NCBI RefSeq assembly: GCF_019969725.1
Contig: NZ_JAHXYW010000010.1
Span: forward strand, 124,001-188,000
Reading direction: 5' to 3'
DNA from: Neobacillus bataviensis
GTDB taxonomy: Bacteria > Bacillota > Bacilli > Bacillales_B > DSM-18226
DNA: 64,000 bases
The position numbers were made by a program, and so were the translations under genes. Positions 40,793-49,539 of this stretch are shown here, piece after piece. The notes under the pieces were generated by a model. It worked only from the letters and a program-made list of their open reading frames with translations, had not been told where the DNA came from and made no database searches. Within the stretch, counting starts at the first letter, position 1. Each line of letters opens with the position of its first letter.

Positions 40793-42313
40793 ATGGGCAG
40801 CAAAGAATTGGTAGAGTTGAAATTAATAGAATTAGACGGCTTAACCCTGGACCGTTATAAAGTGGAAAGGGTTGCAAAGGGCGAGGCGAAAGTAGACATA
40901 CCGGAGCATAACTGGCTGCGAGTGCGGGAAAGCCGCAAGCGCGTGGAAAAACAAATCAATGATGGAAAAGTCGTTTACGGTGTGAATACTGGGTTCGGAA
41001 AACTCAGCGATATCGAAATTGACCGTGAAGATAATGCGAAATTGCAGTTGAATTTATTGCGTGCCGACGCTGTCGGTGTCGGTGAACCGCTGCCAATCCC
41101 CGTTGTCAGAGCGATGATGACACTGAGAGCCAACTCCCTTGCGAAAGGCTTCTCCGGAATCAGGGTAGAAACGCTGCAGCTGCTCATCGACATGATCAAC
41201 AATGGGGTTCATCCGGTTGTTCCTTGTAAGGGTTCTGTGGGTGCCAGCGGCGATCTAGCTCCGCTTTCTCATATTGCGATTGTATTGGTCGGCGAGGGGA
41301 AAGCCGAATTCAAAGGCGAAATCCTGCTGGGTGCAGAAGCTCTAAAACGTGCGGGGCTTCAACCGGTATCCCTTCAAGCAAAGGAAGGTCTTGCTCTTAT
41401 TAACGGAACTCAGGCGATGTCTGCAGTCGGCACACTTGCTTTGAATGAAGCAGAACGTGTCGGTGTTGCCGCTGATATGGCCGCCTGTTTAACGATGGAG
41501 GCACTGAACGGAGTGGTTTCTGCTTTTGACAGCGAGCTTTTAGCGGTCCGGCCGCATCCGGAGCTGGAATTGGTTGCTTCCCGGATGAGGAATTGGCTGG
41601 AGGGCAGTAAACGTATTACCCGCCAGGGAGAAATCCGCATACAGGATGCTTACTCGATTCGCTGTATTCCCCAGGTTCATGGTGCCTCGTGGCAGGCGAT
41701 TCAGTATGTTGATCAGCGTTTGAGCGTGGAAATGAACTCAACTACCGATAACCCCATTGTTTTAGAAAGCGGTGAAATCCTCTCAGGGGGGCACTTCCAT
41801 GGTCAGCCAATCGCATTATCGATGGACTTTTTAAAGGTGGCGGCAGCAGAATGGGCGAATATTTCTGAGCGCAGAACAGAAAGGCTCGTCAATCCGCAAT
41901 TGAGCGGTCTATCGCCATTTCTGGCAGTGGACCCAGGGCTGGAATGCGGCCTGATGGTGGCGCAATATGCTGCAGCATCGCTTGTATCGGAAAATAAAGT
42001 GCTCGCCCACCCGGCAAGTGTGGACTCGATTCCGACTTCGGCCAATCAGGAGGACCACGTCAGCATGGGGACGATTGCCTCAAGACAAGCCCGCGAGATC
42101 ATTCACAATTCTGCAAGGGTTATTGCGATTGAAATGATCTGCGCCTCCCAGGCAATTTATTTAGAAAAGGCAGAAAAGGAATTGGCACCGGCAACAAGGG
42201 CGTATTTAGAAAAGATCCGGGAAATCTGTCCGCCGCTTGAATCGGACCGGGCGATATCGGATCAAATGGAAGAACTGGCGCAATTTATTTTAAGGGATTC
42301 ATCATTGGTTTAA
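40793..42313 (+). CDS. hutH: Histidine ammonia-lyase
   Basis: A 506-residue HAL/PAL-family lyase that deaminates histidine to urocanate. The MIO-forming Ala151-Ser152-Gly153 is in VGASGDLAPL. Tyr in VVYGVNTGFG, Asn in LALINGTQ, the Gln/Tyr/Arg set in IQDAYSIRC, Phe in GGHFHGQPI and the HAL-type QEDHVSMG are conserved. Unusually, the active-site His of the canonical SHA(A/C)GVG motif is replaced: the protein reads LLRADAVGVGEPL, placing Asp92 there. It lies 139 bp after the M20 gene, with an AT-rich inverted repeat (around 40740-40760) in the gap. AGGAGTGAG ribosome site. Confidence 0.9.
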   Translation: MGSKELVELKLIELDGLTLDRYKVERVAKGEAKVDIPEHNWLRVRESRKRVEKQINDGKVVYGVNTGFGKLSDIEIDREDNAKLQLNLLRADAVGVGEPLPIPVVRAMMTLRANSLAKGFSGIRVETLQLLIDMINNGVHPVVPCKGSVGASGDLAPLSHIAIVLVGEGKAEFKGEILLGAEALKRAGLQPVSLQAKEGLALINGTQAMSAVGTLALNEAERVGVAADMAACLTMEALNGVVSAFDSELLAVRPHPELELVASRMRNWLEGSKRITRQGEIRIQDAYSIRCIPQVHGASWQAIQYVDQRLSVEMNSTTDNPIVLESGEILSGGHFHGQPIALSMDFLKVAAAEWANISERRTERLVNPQLSGLSPFLAVDPGLECGLMVAQYAAASLVSENKVLAHPASVDSIPTSANQEDHVSMGTIASRQAREIIHNSARVIAIEMICASQAIYLEKAEKELAPATRAYLEKIREICPPLESDRAISDQMEELAQFILRDSSLV

Positions 42314-42322
42314 TTAATAGAA

Positions 42323-42352
42323 AGAGGTTGAGCTGTTCAAGGCTCAATCTCT
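42323..42352 (+). other. Intercistronic hairpin between hutH and the ABC transporter
   Basis: AGAGGTTGAGC (42323-42333) and GCTCAATCTCT (42342-42352), one G-T wobble, no T run. Probably an mRNA-stability element. Confidence 0.6.
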
Positions 42353-42396
42353 AAATAAAAGTCTGAATTTTCGGATATTAAAAAAGGGGGTTCATT

Positions 42397-43203
42397 ATGA
42401 AGTCGTATAAAATTTTATCTATCGTCTTTGTTTTAATGTTGATTGTATCAGCATGCGGGACCAGTAAGACCACCAGCGGAGGTGGGGAAGGCAGTCAGGA
42501 CAAGAAAACACTGAAGGTTGTGACTAATGCGGAATACGCCCCGTTTGAATACATGGATAAGGGAGATATCAAAGGGTTTGATCTAGATTTTATCAAGATT
42601 GTAGCAAAAGAAGCCGGTTACCAAATTAATGTCGTGAATACCGGCTGGGATCCTTTATTTGTGGAAATAAAAGGAAAAACTGCTGACTTTGGTATCTCCG
42701 CGATCACAATTAACGATGAACGGGAGCAGACGTATGATTTTTCAATCCCTTACTTTCTATCGACAAATGAAATCCTCGTGCCAGAGGGAAGCCCGATAAA
42801 AAGTGCAGCAGATTTGAAAGGGAAAAATGTAGCTGTGCAAAATGGGACCACAGGGCAGGAGGCTGTTGAAGCCATCCTAGGAAAAAACAGTCCCGATCTG
42901 AAAAAATTTGAAAGCACTAACTTGGCGATCATGGAATTAAAAGGCGGCGGTGTGGATGCCGTGGTTGCTGATAACACAGTCGTCGAAGAATACGTAAAAA
43001 ATAATCCAAACGAAAAAGTAGTCGTAATTAAAGATGATGCAGCCTTTGAAAAAGAATTTTATGGACTGATGTTTCCAAAGGGCAGCAGGCTAAAAGGCGA
43101 CTTCGACAAAGCCATCAAAACAGTGCTGGAAAACGGTGAATATGCAAAGATTTATCAACAGTGGTTTAAGGTTGCTCCTGATGCGAGTTTGTTAAGCGAA
43201 TAA
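42397..43203 (+). CDS. Polar amino-acid ABC transporter, substrate-binding lipoprotein (probably histidine)
   Basis: A 268-residue family 3 solute-binding protein. It has a lipoprotein signal with Cys20 (LMLIVSACG) and a Gly/Ser linker. The amino-acid-binding fold starts with TNAEYAPFEYMDKGDIKGFDLD, the typical polar amino-acid SBP opening. Context after hutH and before a matching permease and ATPase supports histidine or a related amino acid as ligand. An attenuator-like hairpin follows, which would keep the binding protein in excess over the membrane subunits. GGGGG ribosome site before ATG 42397. Confidence 0.88.
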   Translation: MKSYKILSIVFVLMLIVSACGTSKTTSGGGEGSQDKKTLKVVTNAEYAPFEYMDKGDIKGFDLDFIKIVAKEAGYQINVVNTGWDPLFVEIKGKTADFGISAITINDEREQTYDFSIPYFLSTNEILVPEGSPIKSAADLKGKNVAVQNGTTGQEAVEAILGKNSPDLKKFESTNLAIMELKGGGVDAVVADNTVVEEYVKNNPNEKVVVIKDDAAFEKEFYGLMFPKGSRLKGDFDKAIKTVLENGEYAKIYQQWFKVAPDASLLSE

Positions 43204-43209
43204 TGGTGG

Positions 43210-43250
43210 AATTGCGTAACTCTTCTACAAAAAGCAGTTACGCAATTTTT
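43210..43250 (+). terminator. Leaky terminator/attenuator between binding protein and permease genes
   Basis: AATTGCGTAACT (43210-43221) and AGTTACGCAATT (43236-43247) form a perfect 12-bp stem followed by only a short T tract (TTTGGG). Confidence 0.75.
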
Positions 43251-43285
43251 GGGTGAGAAAAATTTTAATAAAGGAGGATTAGCTT

Positions 43286-43942
43286 ATGGATTTTCGTTTT
43301 GATTTAATATCTGAATATAGTTCTTTTTTTCTAAAAGGGACGATGCTCACCATTGGTCTTTCCATTGCCAGTATTTTGTTCGGAACGATTTTGGGGCTCT
43401 TAATTGGACTCGGCAAAATGATGAAAAATAAAATTTTTGTGCAGCCGTTTGCCTGGTATATCGTCTTTTTCCGCGGAACACCTTTTTTGGTTCAAATTTT
43501 GTTGATTCATTTTGCTGTTGTTCCGTTGTTCCTTGGAAAAACCAATGCCATTGTGGCAGCTATTTTAGCGCTTTCGTTTTGTTCAGCTGCGTATATTGCG
43601 GAGATTTTCCGCGCAGGAATCCAATCGATTGATCGGGGACAGATGGAGGCGGCACGATCGCTCGGGATGAATCATTTCCAAGCGATGCGGTATGTGATTT
43701 TGCCGCAGGCCTTCAAACGGATGATCCCTCCGTTAGGAAATGAGTTTATTGTATTAATCAAGGATTCATCACTGGCCGCGTTAATTGCAGCGCCAGAACT
43801 CATGTATTGGGGACGAGCCATGCAGGGCCAGTATTTTCGGGTTTGGGAGCCGTATCTTACCGCAGCAGTAATCTACCTCCTGTTAACTATCAGCTTAAGC
43901 TTTCTGCTAACTAAATTGGAGAGGAGGCTCGCGACCGGATGA
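43286..43942 (+). CDS. Polar amino-acid ABC transporter, permease
   Basis: A 218-residue HisM/GlnP-type permease with five helices. [10 protein letters not shown] (about 67) and the EAA loop [22 protein letters not shown] (spread over about residues 128-149) are the family signatures; the latter docks to the ATPase. It overlaps the ATPase gene by 4 bp (GTGA/ATGA type coupling). GGAGG before ATG 43286. Confidence 0.92.
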   Translation: MDFRFDLISEYSSFFLKGTMLTIGLSIASILFGTILGLLIGLGKMMKNKIFVQPFAWYIVFFRGTPFLVQILLIHFAVVPLFLGKTNAIVAAILALSFCSAAYIAEIFRAGIQSIDRGQMEAARSLGMNHFQAMRYVILPQAFKRMIPPLGNEFIVLIKDSSLAALIAAPELMYWGRAMQGQYFRVWEPYLTAAVIYLLLTISLSFLLTKLERRLATG

Positions 43943-44661
43943 TTAAGATAAGAAATTTAAAAAAATCATTTGGAAAACACGAAGTGTTAAAGAACATTAA
44001 TGTTTCGGTCCAGCCGCAGGAGGTTGTTGTGGTGATAGGTCCATCCGGGTCAGGGAAGTCCACCTTTTTACGGTGCATCAATTTATTAGAAACGATTACA
44101 GACGGACATATTTTTATAGAAGGTATTGATCTTGCTGACAAAAAAACAGATATCAATAAAGTGCGGACGGAAGTGGGCATGGTCTTTCAGCAGTTTAATC
44201 TGTTTCCACATAAAACGGTCATTGAAAATATTATGCTCTCGCCGATGAAGGTGAGAAAGGTTGCTGCGGAACAAGCAAGGGAGAAAGGGTTGGCGCTTTT
44301 AAGAAAGGTTGGGCTTGAAGACAAGGCGGATGCATATCCAGATTCGCTTTCCGGGGGGCAAAAGCAGCGTGTCGCCATTGCCAGGGCCCTGGCGATGGAG
44401 CCAAAAATCATGCTTTTCGATGAACCCACTTCTGCCCTGGACCCGGAAATGGTCGGCGAGGTATTAGAGGTCATGAAGCAGCTCGCCAAGGAAGGAATGA
44501 CAATGGTCGTTGTGACCCATGAAATGGGCTTTGCCAGAGAAGTGGGCGACCGTGTCATTTTTATGGATGGCGGCTTCATTGTAGAAGAAAATGTCCCAAG
44601 TGAATTATTCGAAAATCCAAAAGAAGAACGGACGATATCCTTTTTAAGTAAGGTTTTGTAA
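43939..44661 (+). CDS. Polar amino-acid ABC transporter, ATPase
   Basis: A 240-residue GlnQ/HisP-type ATPase. Walker [10 protein letters not shown] (about 34-42), the Q-loop in [10 protein letters not shown], signature [16 protein letters not shown] (about 134-149), Walker [15 protein letters not shown] and the switch His in [11 protein letters not shown] are intact. With the two genes upstream it forms a full importer. Terminator immediately downstream. Confidence 0.95.
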   Translation: MIKIRNLKKSFGKHEVLKNINVSVQPQEVVVVIGPSGSGKSTFLRCINLLETITDGHIFIEGIDLADKKTDINKVRTEVGMVFQQFNLFPHKTVIENIMLSPMKVRKVAAEQAREKGLALLRKVGLEDKADAYPDSLSGGQKQRVAIARALAMEPKIMLFDEPTSALDPEMVGEVLEVMKQLAKEGMTMVVVTHEMGFAREVGDRVIFMDGGFIVEENVPSELFENPKEERTISFLSKVL

Positions 44662-44703
44662 AAAAAAAGACCAATTCGTGCGGCGATTTGGTCTTTTTTT
44701 GTT
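44662..44703 (+). terminator. Terminator of the hut/ABC transporter transcript
   Basis: AAAAGACCAATTCG and CGATTTGGTCTTTT form a stem with one mismatch around 44665-44697, followed by T's. Confidence 0.88.
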
Positions 44704-44773
44704 GTAATCGGATTTTACTAACAGACCTTTACCGTTGTTTAAGATAAATACATCCATATTTTGTGATCATGCT

Positions 44774-44803
44774 TGGATAATAAAACCATTTAGAAGCATA
44801 CTA
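44774..44803 (+). promoter_or_regulatory. Sigma-G-like promoter of the ger operon
   Basis: TGGATA (44774-44779), 17-bp spacer, CATACTA (44797-44803). It is close to the forespore sigma-G consensus (TGHATA-N17-CATAMTA) that drives germinant receptor operons. It lies 64 bp before the gerA-type start. Confidence 0.55.
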
Positions 44804-44867
44804 AAACATGGAATTATTTTCTTGAAAAAGGATAATAGACTGAACAAAACAAAATGAGGAATTCGTG

Positions 44868-46451
44868 ATGGGTTTGCGGCGAAAAATGAGAGGCCTTAAT
44901 TTCAAAAAGGAAGACTTTAAAGGACATGAGCAGCTGGAAAGTGAACGGGAGCAAAATGCATACCGGGAAACACTTTCACGCCATTTATTTGAAAATGAAG
45001 CTGTCTTGAAATCTACATTCACAGATTGTCCTGATGTTATTTTTCGCAGCTTTTTAATCGGTAATAAAACAAAAGCCCTTCTCATTTATACAGAAGGTTT
45101 GGCCAATATTGAAGAAATCGATAAAAATGTGCTCTCGCCGCTAATGCAGCAAGAAACAGCGAGTCTTCCCGATATACAGGCGATACTTGAGCAGAAGCTG
45201 TCCGTTTCGAAGGTGAAACCTATTACTGACACAATGCAGGCGGTTCAGGAAATCTCTTCAGGGAATCCGGTCATTTTGATTGATCAACAACTACAGGGAA
45301 TCACTGTAGGTTTGGCGAAATGGGAAAAACGCGCCATTGAAGAACCAATGGCTGAATCTGTTGTTCGAGGGCCCAGGGATGGCTTTACGGAAACCTTAAG
45401 TGTTAATATATCGCTTTTACGAAGGAAAATTAAAAGCCCCGATTTAAAAATGAAATCCTTAGTCGTGGGGCGTTATAGTCAAACGCAAATTGTTTATATG
45501 TATATCGAGGGGGTTGTTGATCAACAACTGCTTGAAGAAGTCCATAACAGGCTGAACCGCATTGATATCGACGGTGTATTAGAGAGCGGCTATATCGAAG
45601 AGTTCATCGAGGATAATCCTTTCTCGCCGTTCCCGCAAATTTTAAATACAGAACGGCCTGATGTTGCGGCATCGAGTTTGTTGGAAGGGCGTGTGGCCAT
45701 CTTAGTAGATGGGACACCTTTTGTCCTTATAGCTCCCACTACCCTATATTCCTTGTTTCAAGCATCAGAGGATTATTATCAACGTTTCATGATCGGGACA
45801 CTCATTCGCTGGCTGCGTTACCTTTTTTTACTAATAGCCTTACTGCTTCCATCTACGTATGTGGCGATTCTTACCTATCATCAAGAGATGCTGCCGACCA
45901 CCTTATTATTAAGTATGGCGAAGTCAAGGGAGCAAGTCCCGTTTCCTGCTCTTGTTGAAGCGATCATTATGGAGATTACATTTGAAGCCATTAGGGAGGC
46001 TGGTATCCGTTTGCCCAAACAAGTAGGTTCCGCTGTCAGTATTGTTGGGGCCTTAGTCATTGGCCAGGCAGCTGTCTCGTCGGGGCTTGTATCGGCACCA
46101 ATGGTCATGGTGGTAGCAATCACCGGGGTTGCTTCCTTTGCCATTCCCCGGTACAACGCATCCACCGCTATCAGAATGCTGCGCTTCCCAATGATTGTGG
46201 CAGCAGGGACATTGGGGTTACTCGGGATTATGCTCGGGATTCTTACGATCATTGTTCATTTAAACACGATACGTTCCTTTGGCGTTCCCTATCTGTCTCC
46301 GATGGCACCTATGAAGGGAGCAGAGATGAAAGATGTATTGATAAGAGCACCTTGGTGGTCCCTTAAAAAGCGCACTCGCTTGACAGGCTATTCTAATACC
46401 AATCGACAGTCTGAGGGTCAGAAACCTAACCCGCAAAAGGGGACTGAATAG
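44868..46451 (+). CDS. Spore germinant receptor subunit A (GerA family)
   Basis: A 527-residue GerAA/GerKA-type subunit of the inner spore membrane germinant receptor. The N-terminal soluble part (about 1-295) has FTDCPDVIFRSF and RGPRDGFTETLSVNISLLRRKI, the family core. Four or five helices follow from SLFQASEDYYQRFMIGT, with PLLPTTLLLSMAKSREQVPFP-like PTTLLLSMAKSREQVPFPAL and VSIVGALVIGQAAVSSGLVS. ATG 44868 is chosen over GTG 44865 because of GAGGA 7 nt upstream. Expressed in the forespore. The germinant cannot be predicted. Confidence 0.92.
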   Translation: MGLRRKMRGLNFKKEDFKGHEQLESEREQNAYRETLSRHLFENEAVLKSTFTDCPDVIFRSFLIGNKTKALLIYTEGLANIEEIDKNVLSPLMQQETASLPDIQAILEQKLSVSKVKPITDTMQAVQEISSGNPVILIDQQLQGITVGLAKWEKRAIEEPMAESVVRGPRDGFTETLSVNISLLRRKIKSPDLKMKSLVVGRYSQTQIVYMYIEGVVDQQLLEEVHNRLNRIDIDGVLESGYIEEFIEDNPFSPFPQILNTERPDVAASSLLEGRVAILVDGTPFVLIAPTTLYSLFQASEDYYQRFMIGTLIRWLRYLFLLIALLLPSTYVAILTYHQEMLPTTLLLSMAKSREQVPFPALVEAIIMEITFEAIREAGIRLPKQVGSAVSIVGALVIGQAAVSSGLVSAPMVMVVAITGVASFAIPRYNASTAIRMLRFPMIVAAGTLGLLGIMLGILTIIVHLNTIRSFGVPYLSPMAPMKGAEMKDVLIRAPWWSLKKRTRLTGYSNTNRQSEGQKPNPQKGTE

Positions 46452-46465
46452 GAGTTGAAAAGGAC

Positions 46466-47575
46466 ATGCTTGAACAGGGCAAGATATCGGCATTACAAAT
46501 GGCCATTATGATGAATCCAACCATTTTGGCAACCGGATTACTTCTCGTCCCTGCGATAACTGCAAAGTCAGCCAAACAAGATTTGTGGCTATCGCCGATT
46601 TGGGCTTCTTTCATGGGTTTTATGATTGTTTTTGTTGCTTATCGACTTCATAAGTTCTATCCGAATGAAACGATTTTTGAATATAGCGAACAAATTCTAG
46701 GGAAAATTCTTGGGAAAATTCTTGGCTTGATTCTTGTGTTTTATTATTTTCATGTAACTGGAATTATAGTCCGCGAATATGGAGAATTCGTTTCGGGTAC
46801 CTTCCTCCATCATACACCCATGGTCGTCGTGTTTTCGACGATGATTATTGTTTCCTCCATGGCTGTCTATGGCGGCCTTGAAGTGATTGGGAGATGCTCG
46901 GAAATGATTGTCCCTGTTTTGTTAGTCCTTTATTTGGTTATATTTGTCATGCTTATTAAAGATTTGGATATGAAGCATTTATTTCCGATGCTGGAAAACG
47001 GGTTAGGTCCATCCCTAAAGGGGTCAGTTGTTCTGCAAAGCTGGTTTAGTGAATTTATTCTTGTCTCTTTTTTCTTCCCCTATTTAAGAGACCGGAATAA
47101 AGGGATGAAATGGGCAATGATTTCGGTCTTGAGTGTGATGTTTTATATGGTGCTTACCAATGTAATGTCCCTATTGTTATTTGGAAAAATGACAGCTTTA
47201 TTGACTTATCCGGTTATGGTGGCAGCTCGGTATATTAGTATTGCTGATTTTTTGGCCCATTTGGAATCGATTGTGATGGCCATTTGGGTGGCAGGAACAT
47301 TTGTTAAGATTACCGTTTTTTATTATGTGCTTGTTTTGGGGATTGCGCAGTGGCTGAAGCTTTCCGATTTTCGCCCGATTGTTCTCCCAACTGGCTTTTT
47401 ATTAATTTTATTTGGGATATGGTCAGCGCCAAATTTGCAGGTCCTATCTCACTTTCTTAGTTCTTCAGGAGCCTTTTATCTGCTGTCCGTTCAGGCTGGC
47501 ATTCCAGTTTTCCTTCTGACCATTGCGTGGCTTAAAAAGAAAAGACAGCAAATGAAAGGGTCATTTCCAGGATGA
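46466..47575 (+). CDS. Spore germinant receptor subunit B (GerB family, APC-type)
   Basis: A 369-residue ten-helix protein of the endospore germination permease family (amino-acid/polyamine/organocation fold). The start QGKISALQMAIMMNPTILATG is typical of GerAB/GerKB, the germinant-binding subunit. It overlaps the next gene by 4 bp and lies 14 bp after subunit A. Confidence 0.92.
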   Translation: MLEQGKISALQMAIMMNPTILATGLLLVPAITAKSAKQDLWLSPIWASFMGFMIVFVAYRLHKFYPNETIFEYSEQILGKILGKILGLILVFYYFHVTGIIVREYGEFVSGTFLHHTPMVVVFSTMIIVSSMAVYGGLEVIGRCSEMIVPVLLVLYLVIFVMLIKDLDMKHLFPMLENGLGPSLKGSVVLQSWFSEFILVSFFFPYLRDRNKGMKWAMISVLSVMFYMVLTNVMSLLLFGKMTALLTYPVMVAARYISIADFLAHLESIVMAIWVAGTFVKITVFYYVLVLGIAQWLKLSDFRPIVLPTGFLLILFGIWSAPNLQVLSHFLSSSGAFYLLSVQAGIPVFLLTIAWLKKKRQQMKGSFPG

Positions 47576-48783
47576 GTCAGCATTTTTGGAAAGCCTCCCA
47601 AAAAAAGATTGTATTTCTTTTCCTTATTCTATTCATTTTCTTGCTTTCGGGCTGTTGGGATAGAAGAGAGGTAAACGATCTGGCATTGATAAGAGGTGCC
47701 GGTATCGATAAAAAACAAGATGGAAAAATGGAGCTCACGGTTCTTTTGTATATACCTAAGGGCGGCGGAAGTGAGCAGGGAATGGAAGGCAGCAGCGACA
47801 GCGGAAACATGCAGACCTTGATACGATCTGCCCAAGGAAATACCATTGCTGAGGCTATGTCGATTCTTCAAGAAAAGCTGCCGCGCCAAATTTTCTGGAG
47901 TCATTGTGAAGTGTTTATCTTCAATGAGACAATAGCTAAAGAGGGACTTGCAGAGCATGTCGATTTTTTTATGCGTATGCCAGAACTTCGTGAACGAGCG
48001 CAATTATTTATCAGCAAACAGAGAGCTCGAAAAATATTAAGTCTTCTGCCTCCGCTGGAACGTGACCTTGCAGAAGTTGTTCGAGAATTGGGGGAACATA
48101 AAATAGGAATGACGGTTACCACCAAAGATTTCGCGGAAATGCTTGTAAGTGAAGCAGGGGATACGGCTGTCCCTTGGATTAAGATTCTTCCGCCAATCGA
48201 AGGTCAGGAAGAAAAGCGAACCATCGCCTATATTAGCGGAACGGCTATCTTTAAAAGGGATAAAATGGTTGGTAAAATAAATGATTCCCTTACGAGGGGG
48301 CTTTTGTGGCTTAGAGATGAAATTAAATATTCTACCATCTCCGTTACACCTAAAGGTGAAAAAGGTTATGTTTCCATGAAATTATTGCGGGCTAATTCAA
48401 AAATCATTCCGAAAATACAAAATGGCAAATGGGAAATCGTACTCAAAGCTGAAGCGGATGATGATATCATACAAAATACAACAAATTTAGATGTGGCGAA
48501 TCCTAAAGTAGTTAAGTCTTTAGAGCAGCAATTAAACATCCAACTTGCTAAAAGAGTGCACGAAACATTGAAGGAAGTTCAAAAGGGTATGAAAGCAGAT
48601 GTTTTTGGGTTTGCAGATGCCTTTCACCGCAAATACCCCGAAGCTTGGAAAAGGGAAAAAAATCATTGGGATGAAATCTTTCCAACCATAGAAGTAACGG
48701 TTTCGTCGAAAATCAAAATTCAGAGGCAGGGTATGCATTCTGTTCTACCGCAATTTCCAAAGGAAAAGGTGAAGGAAGAATGA
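47572..48783 (+). CDS. Spore germinant receptor subunit C (GerC lipoprotein)
   Basis: A 403-residue Ger(x)C lipoprotein. The signal peptide ends in LLSGC with acylated Cys28 and is followed by the signature WDRREVNDLALIRGAGIDKK. The mature domain faces the spore's intermembrane side. It completes the A-B-C receptor. 4-bp overlaps with both neighbours indicate coupled translation. Confidence 0.93.
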   Translation: MSQHFWKASQKKIVFLFLILFIFLLSGCWDRREVNDLALIRGAGIDKKQDGKMELTVLLYIPKGGGSEQGMEGSSDSGNMQTLIRSAQGNTIAEAMSILQEKLPRQIFWSHCEVFIFNETIAKEGLAEHVDFFMRMPELRERAQLFISKQRARKILSLLPPLERDLAEVVRELGEHKIGMTVTTKDFAEMLVSEAGDTAVPWIKILPPIEGQEEKRTIAYISGTAIFKRDKMVGKINDSLTRGLLWLRDEIKYSTISVTPKGEKGYVSMKLLRANSKIIPKIQNGKWEIVLKAEADDDIIQNTTNLDVANPKVVKSLEQQLNIQLAKRVHETLKEVQKGMKADVFGFADAFHRKYPEAWKREKNHWDEIFPTIEVTVSSKIKIQRQGMHSVLPQFPKEKVKEE

Positions 48784-49004
48784 AATGGGGATCATTATTA
48801 GGAACTGCTTTTCTTGTTCTCTGTATGGTTATGTTTCAATTATCAAAAATAAACCAAAATCAAAAAAAGGAAAAAGCGGTTTTAGTTATATTTTCAGTCC
48901 TCGGCTTGATCTTGGCTAACCTATTAATCTTTTTTCCGGATGTACCGGGTCCTTCAGAATTAATTGATGTCTTATACAAGCCTCTAGGAAAACTTCTTGA
49001 ATAA
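48780..49004 (+). CDS. Small two-helix germinant receptor D subunit
   Basis: A 74-residue protein with two membrane helices (LLGTAFLVLCMVMFQL and AVLVIFSVLGLILANLLIFF) and a short hydrophilic turn (NQNQKKEK). Its place as the fourth, 4-bp-overlapping gene of a ger operon and its topology match the D subunits that modulate germination in other Bacillus species. It is not the unrelated GerD lipoprotein. Sequence conservation in this class is low, so the call rests on topology and context. Confidence 0.75.
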   Translation: MKWGSLLGTAFLVLCMVMFQLSKINQNQKKEKAVLVIFSVLGLILANLLIFFPDVPGPSELIDVLYKPLGKLLE

Positions 49005-49013
49005 ATAGCTTTC

Positions 49014-49042
49014 AATATCCCTGCTAAAGGGATATTTTTTTA
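49014..49042 (+). terminator. Terminator of the ger operon
   Basis: AATATCCCT (49014-49022) and AGGGATATT (49028-49036) form a perfect 9-bp stem followed by TTTTTT. Confidence 0.92.
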
Positions 49043-49121
49043 TGTAAGGGCTTACATAATTATTTAAATATTCAGAATTGATTAATTGGTGGAAAAATTC
49101 CATTGACGAAGGGTTGTTTAT

Positions 49122-49138
49122 TGTTATATATTTTTACA
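49122..49138 (+). promoter_or_regulatory. GlnR/TnrA box in the glnK-amtB promoter
   Basis: TGTTATATATTTTTACA is a perfect fit to TGTNAN7TNACA. It overlaps the probable -10 region of a TTGACG (49103-49108) promoter, a position that favours repression by GlnR. A further dyad TATGTAAGGGCTTACATA lies at 49041-49058. Confidence 0.7.
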
Positions 49139-49174
49139 TATTGATGTTAGGAAATGTAACATGGGGGTGTTTCC

Positions 49175-49534
49175 ATGAAAAAGATTGAGGCGATTATTCG
49201 GCCTGAAAGGCTTACAGATACCATTAAGGGCTTGAAAAAGATAGGAATTACCGGTTTTACCGTATCCCAGGTGGTTGGCCGCGGTAAGCAAAAAGATACG
49301 CAGGGTGTGTACCGTGGGAAAAATTATCAGGTGACCTTGCATCCAAAAGTAAAGCTGGAAATTGTCCTTTCGGATTATTTGGTGGAATCGACCATCCGCA
49401 CCGTTGTCCAGGCAGCCCGGACAGGAGAAGACGGAGACGGGAAAATATACGTCTATCCGATTTTGGAGGCGTACAATATTCGAACGGGAACGATTGATTA
49501 TGATATTGATGATTTAGCAAATCGAGAGGGGTGA
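49175..49534 (+). CDS. glnK: PII nitrogen regulatory protein
   Basis: A 119-residue PII trimer subunit. The start KKIEAIIRPERLTDTIKGLK, the T-loop region VVGRGKQKDTQGVYRGKNYQ (residues about 35-54) and the C-terminal GDGKIYVYP ATP-binding B-loop are conserved. It senses ATP/ADP and 2-oxoglutarate and plugs the AmtB channel when nitrogen is ample. The order glnK-amtB is the reverse of B. subtilis amtB-glnK (nrgAB). The following gene starts 5 bp beyond the stop. Confidence 0.93.
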   Translation: MKKIEAIIRPERLTDTIKGLKKIGITGFTVSQVVGRGKQKDTQGVYRGKNYQVTLHPKVKLEIVLSDYLVESTIRTVVQAARTGEDGDGKIYVYPILEAYNIRTGTIDYDIDDLANREG

Positions 49535-49539
49535 TCATA

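Noticed and set aside
45881..46252. Minus-strand ORF inside the GerA-type gene
   Set aside because: Shadow frame of a conserved gene with no ribosome site.
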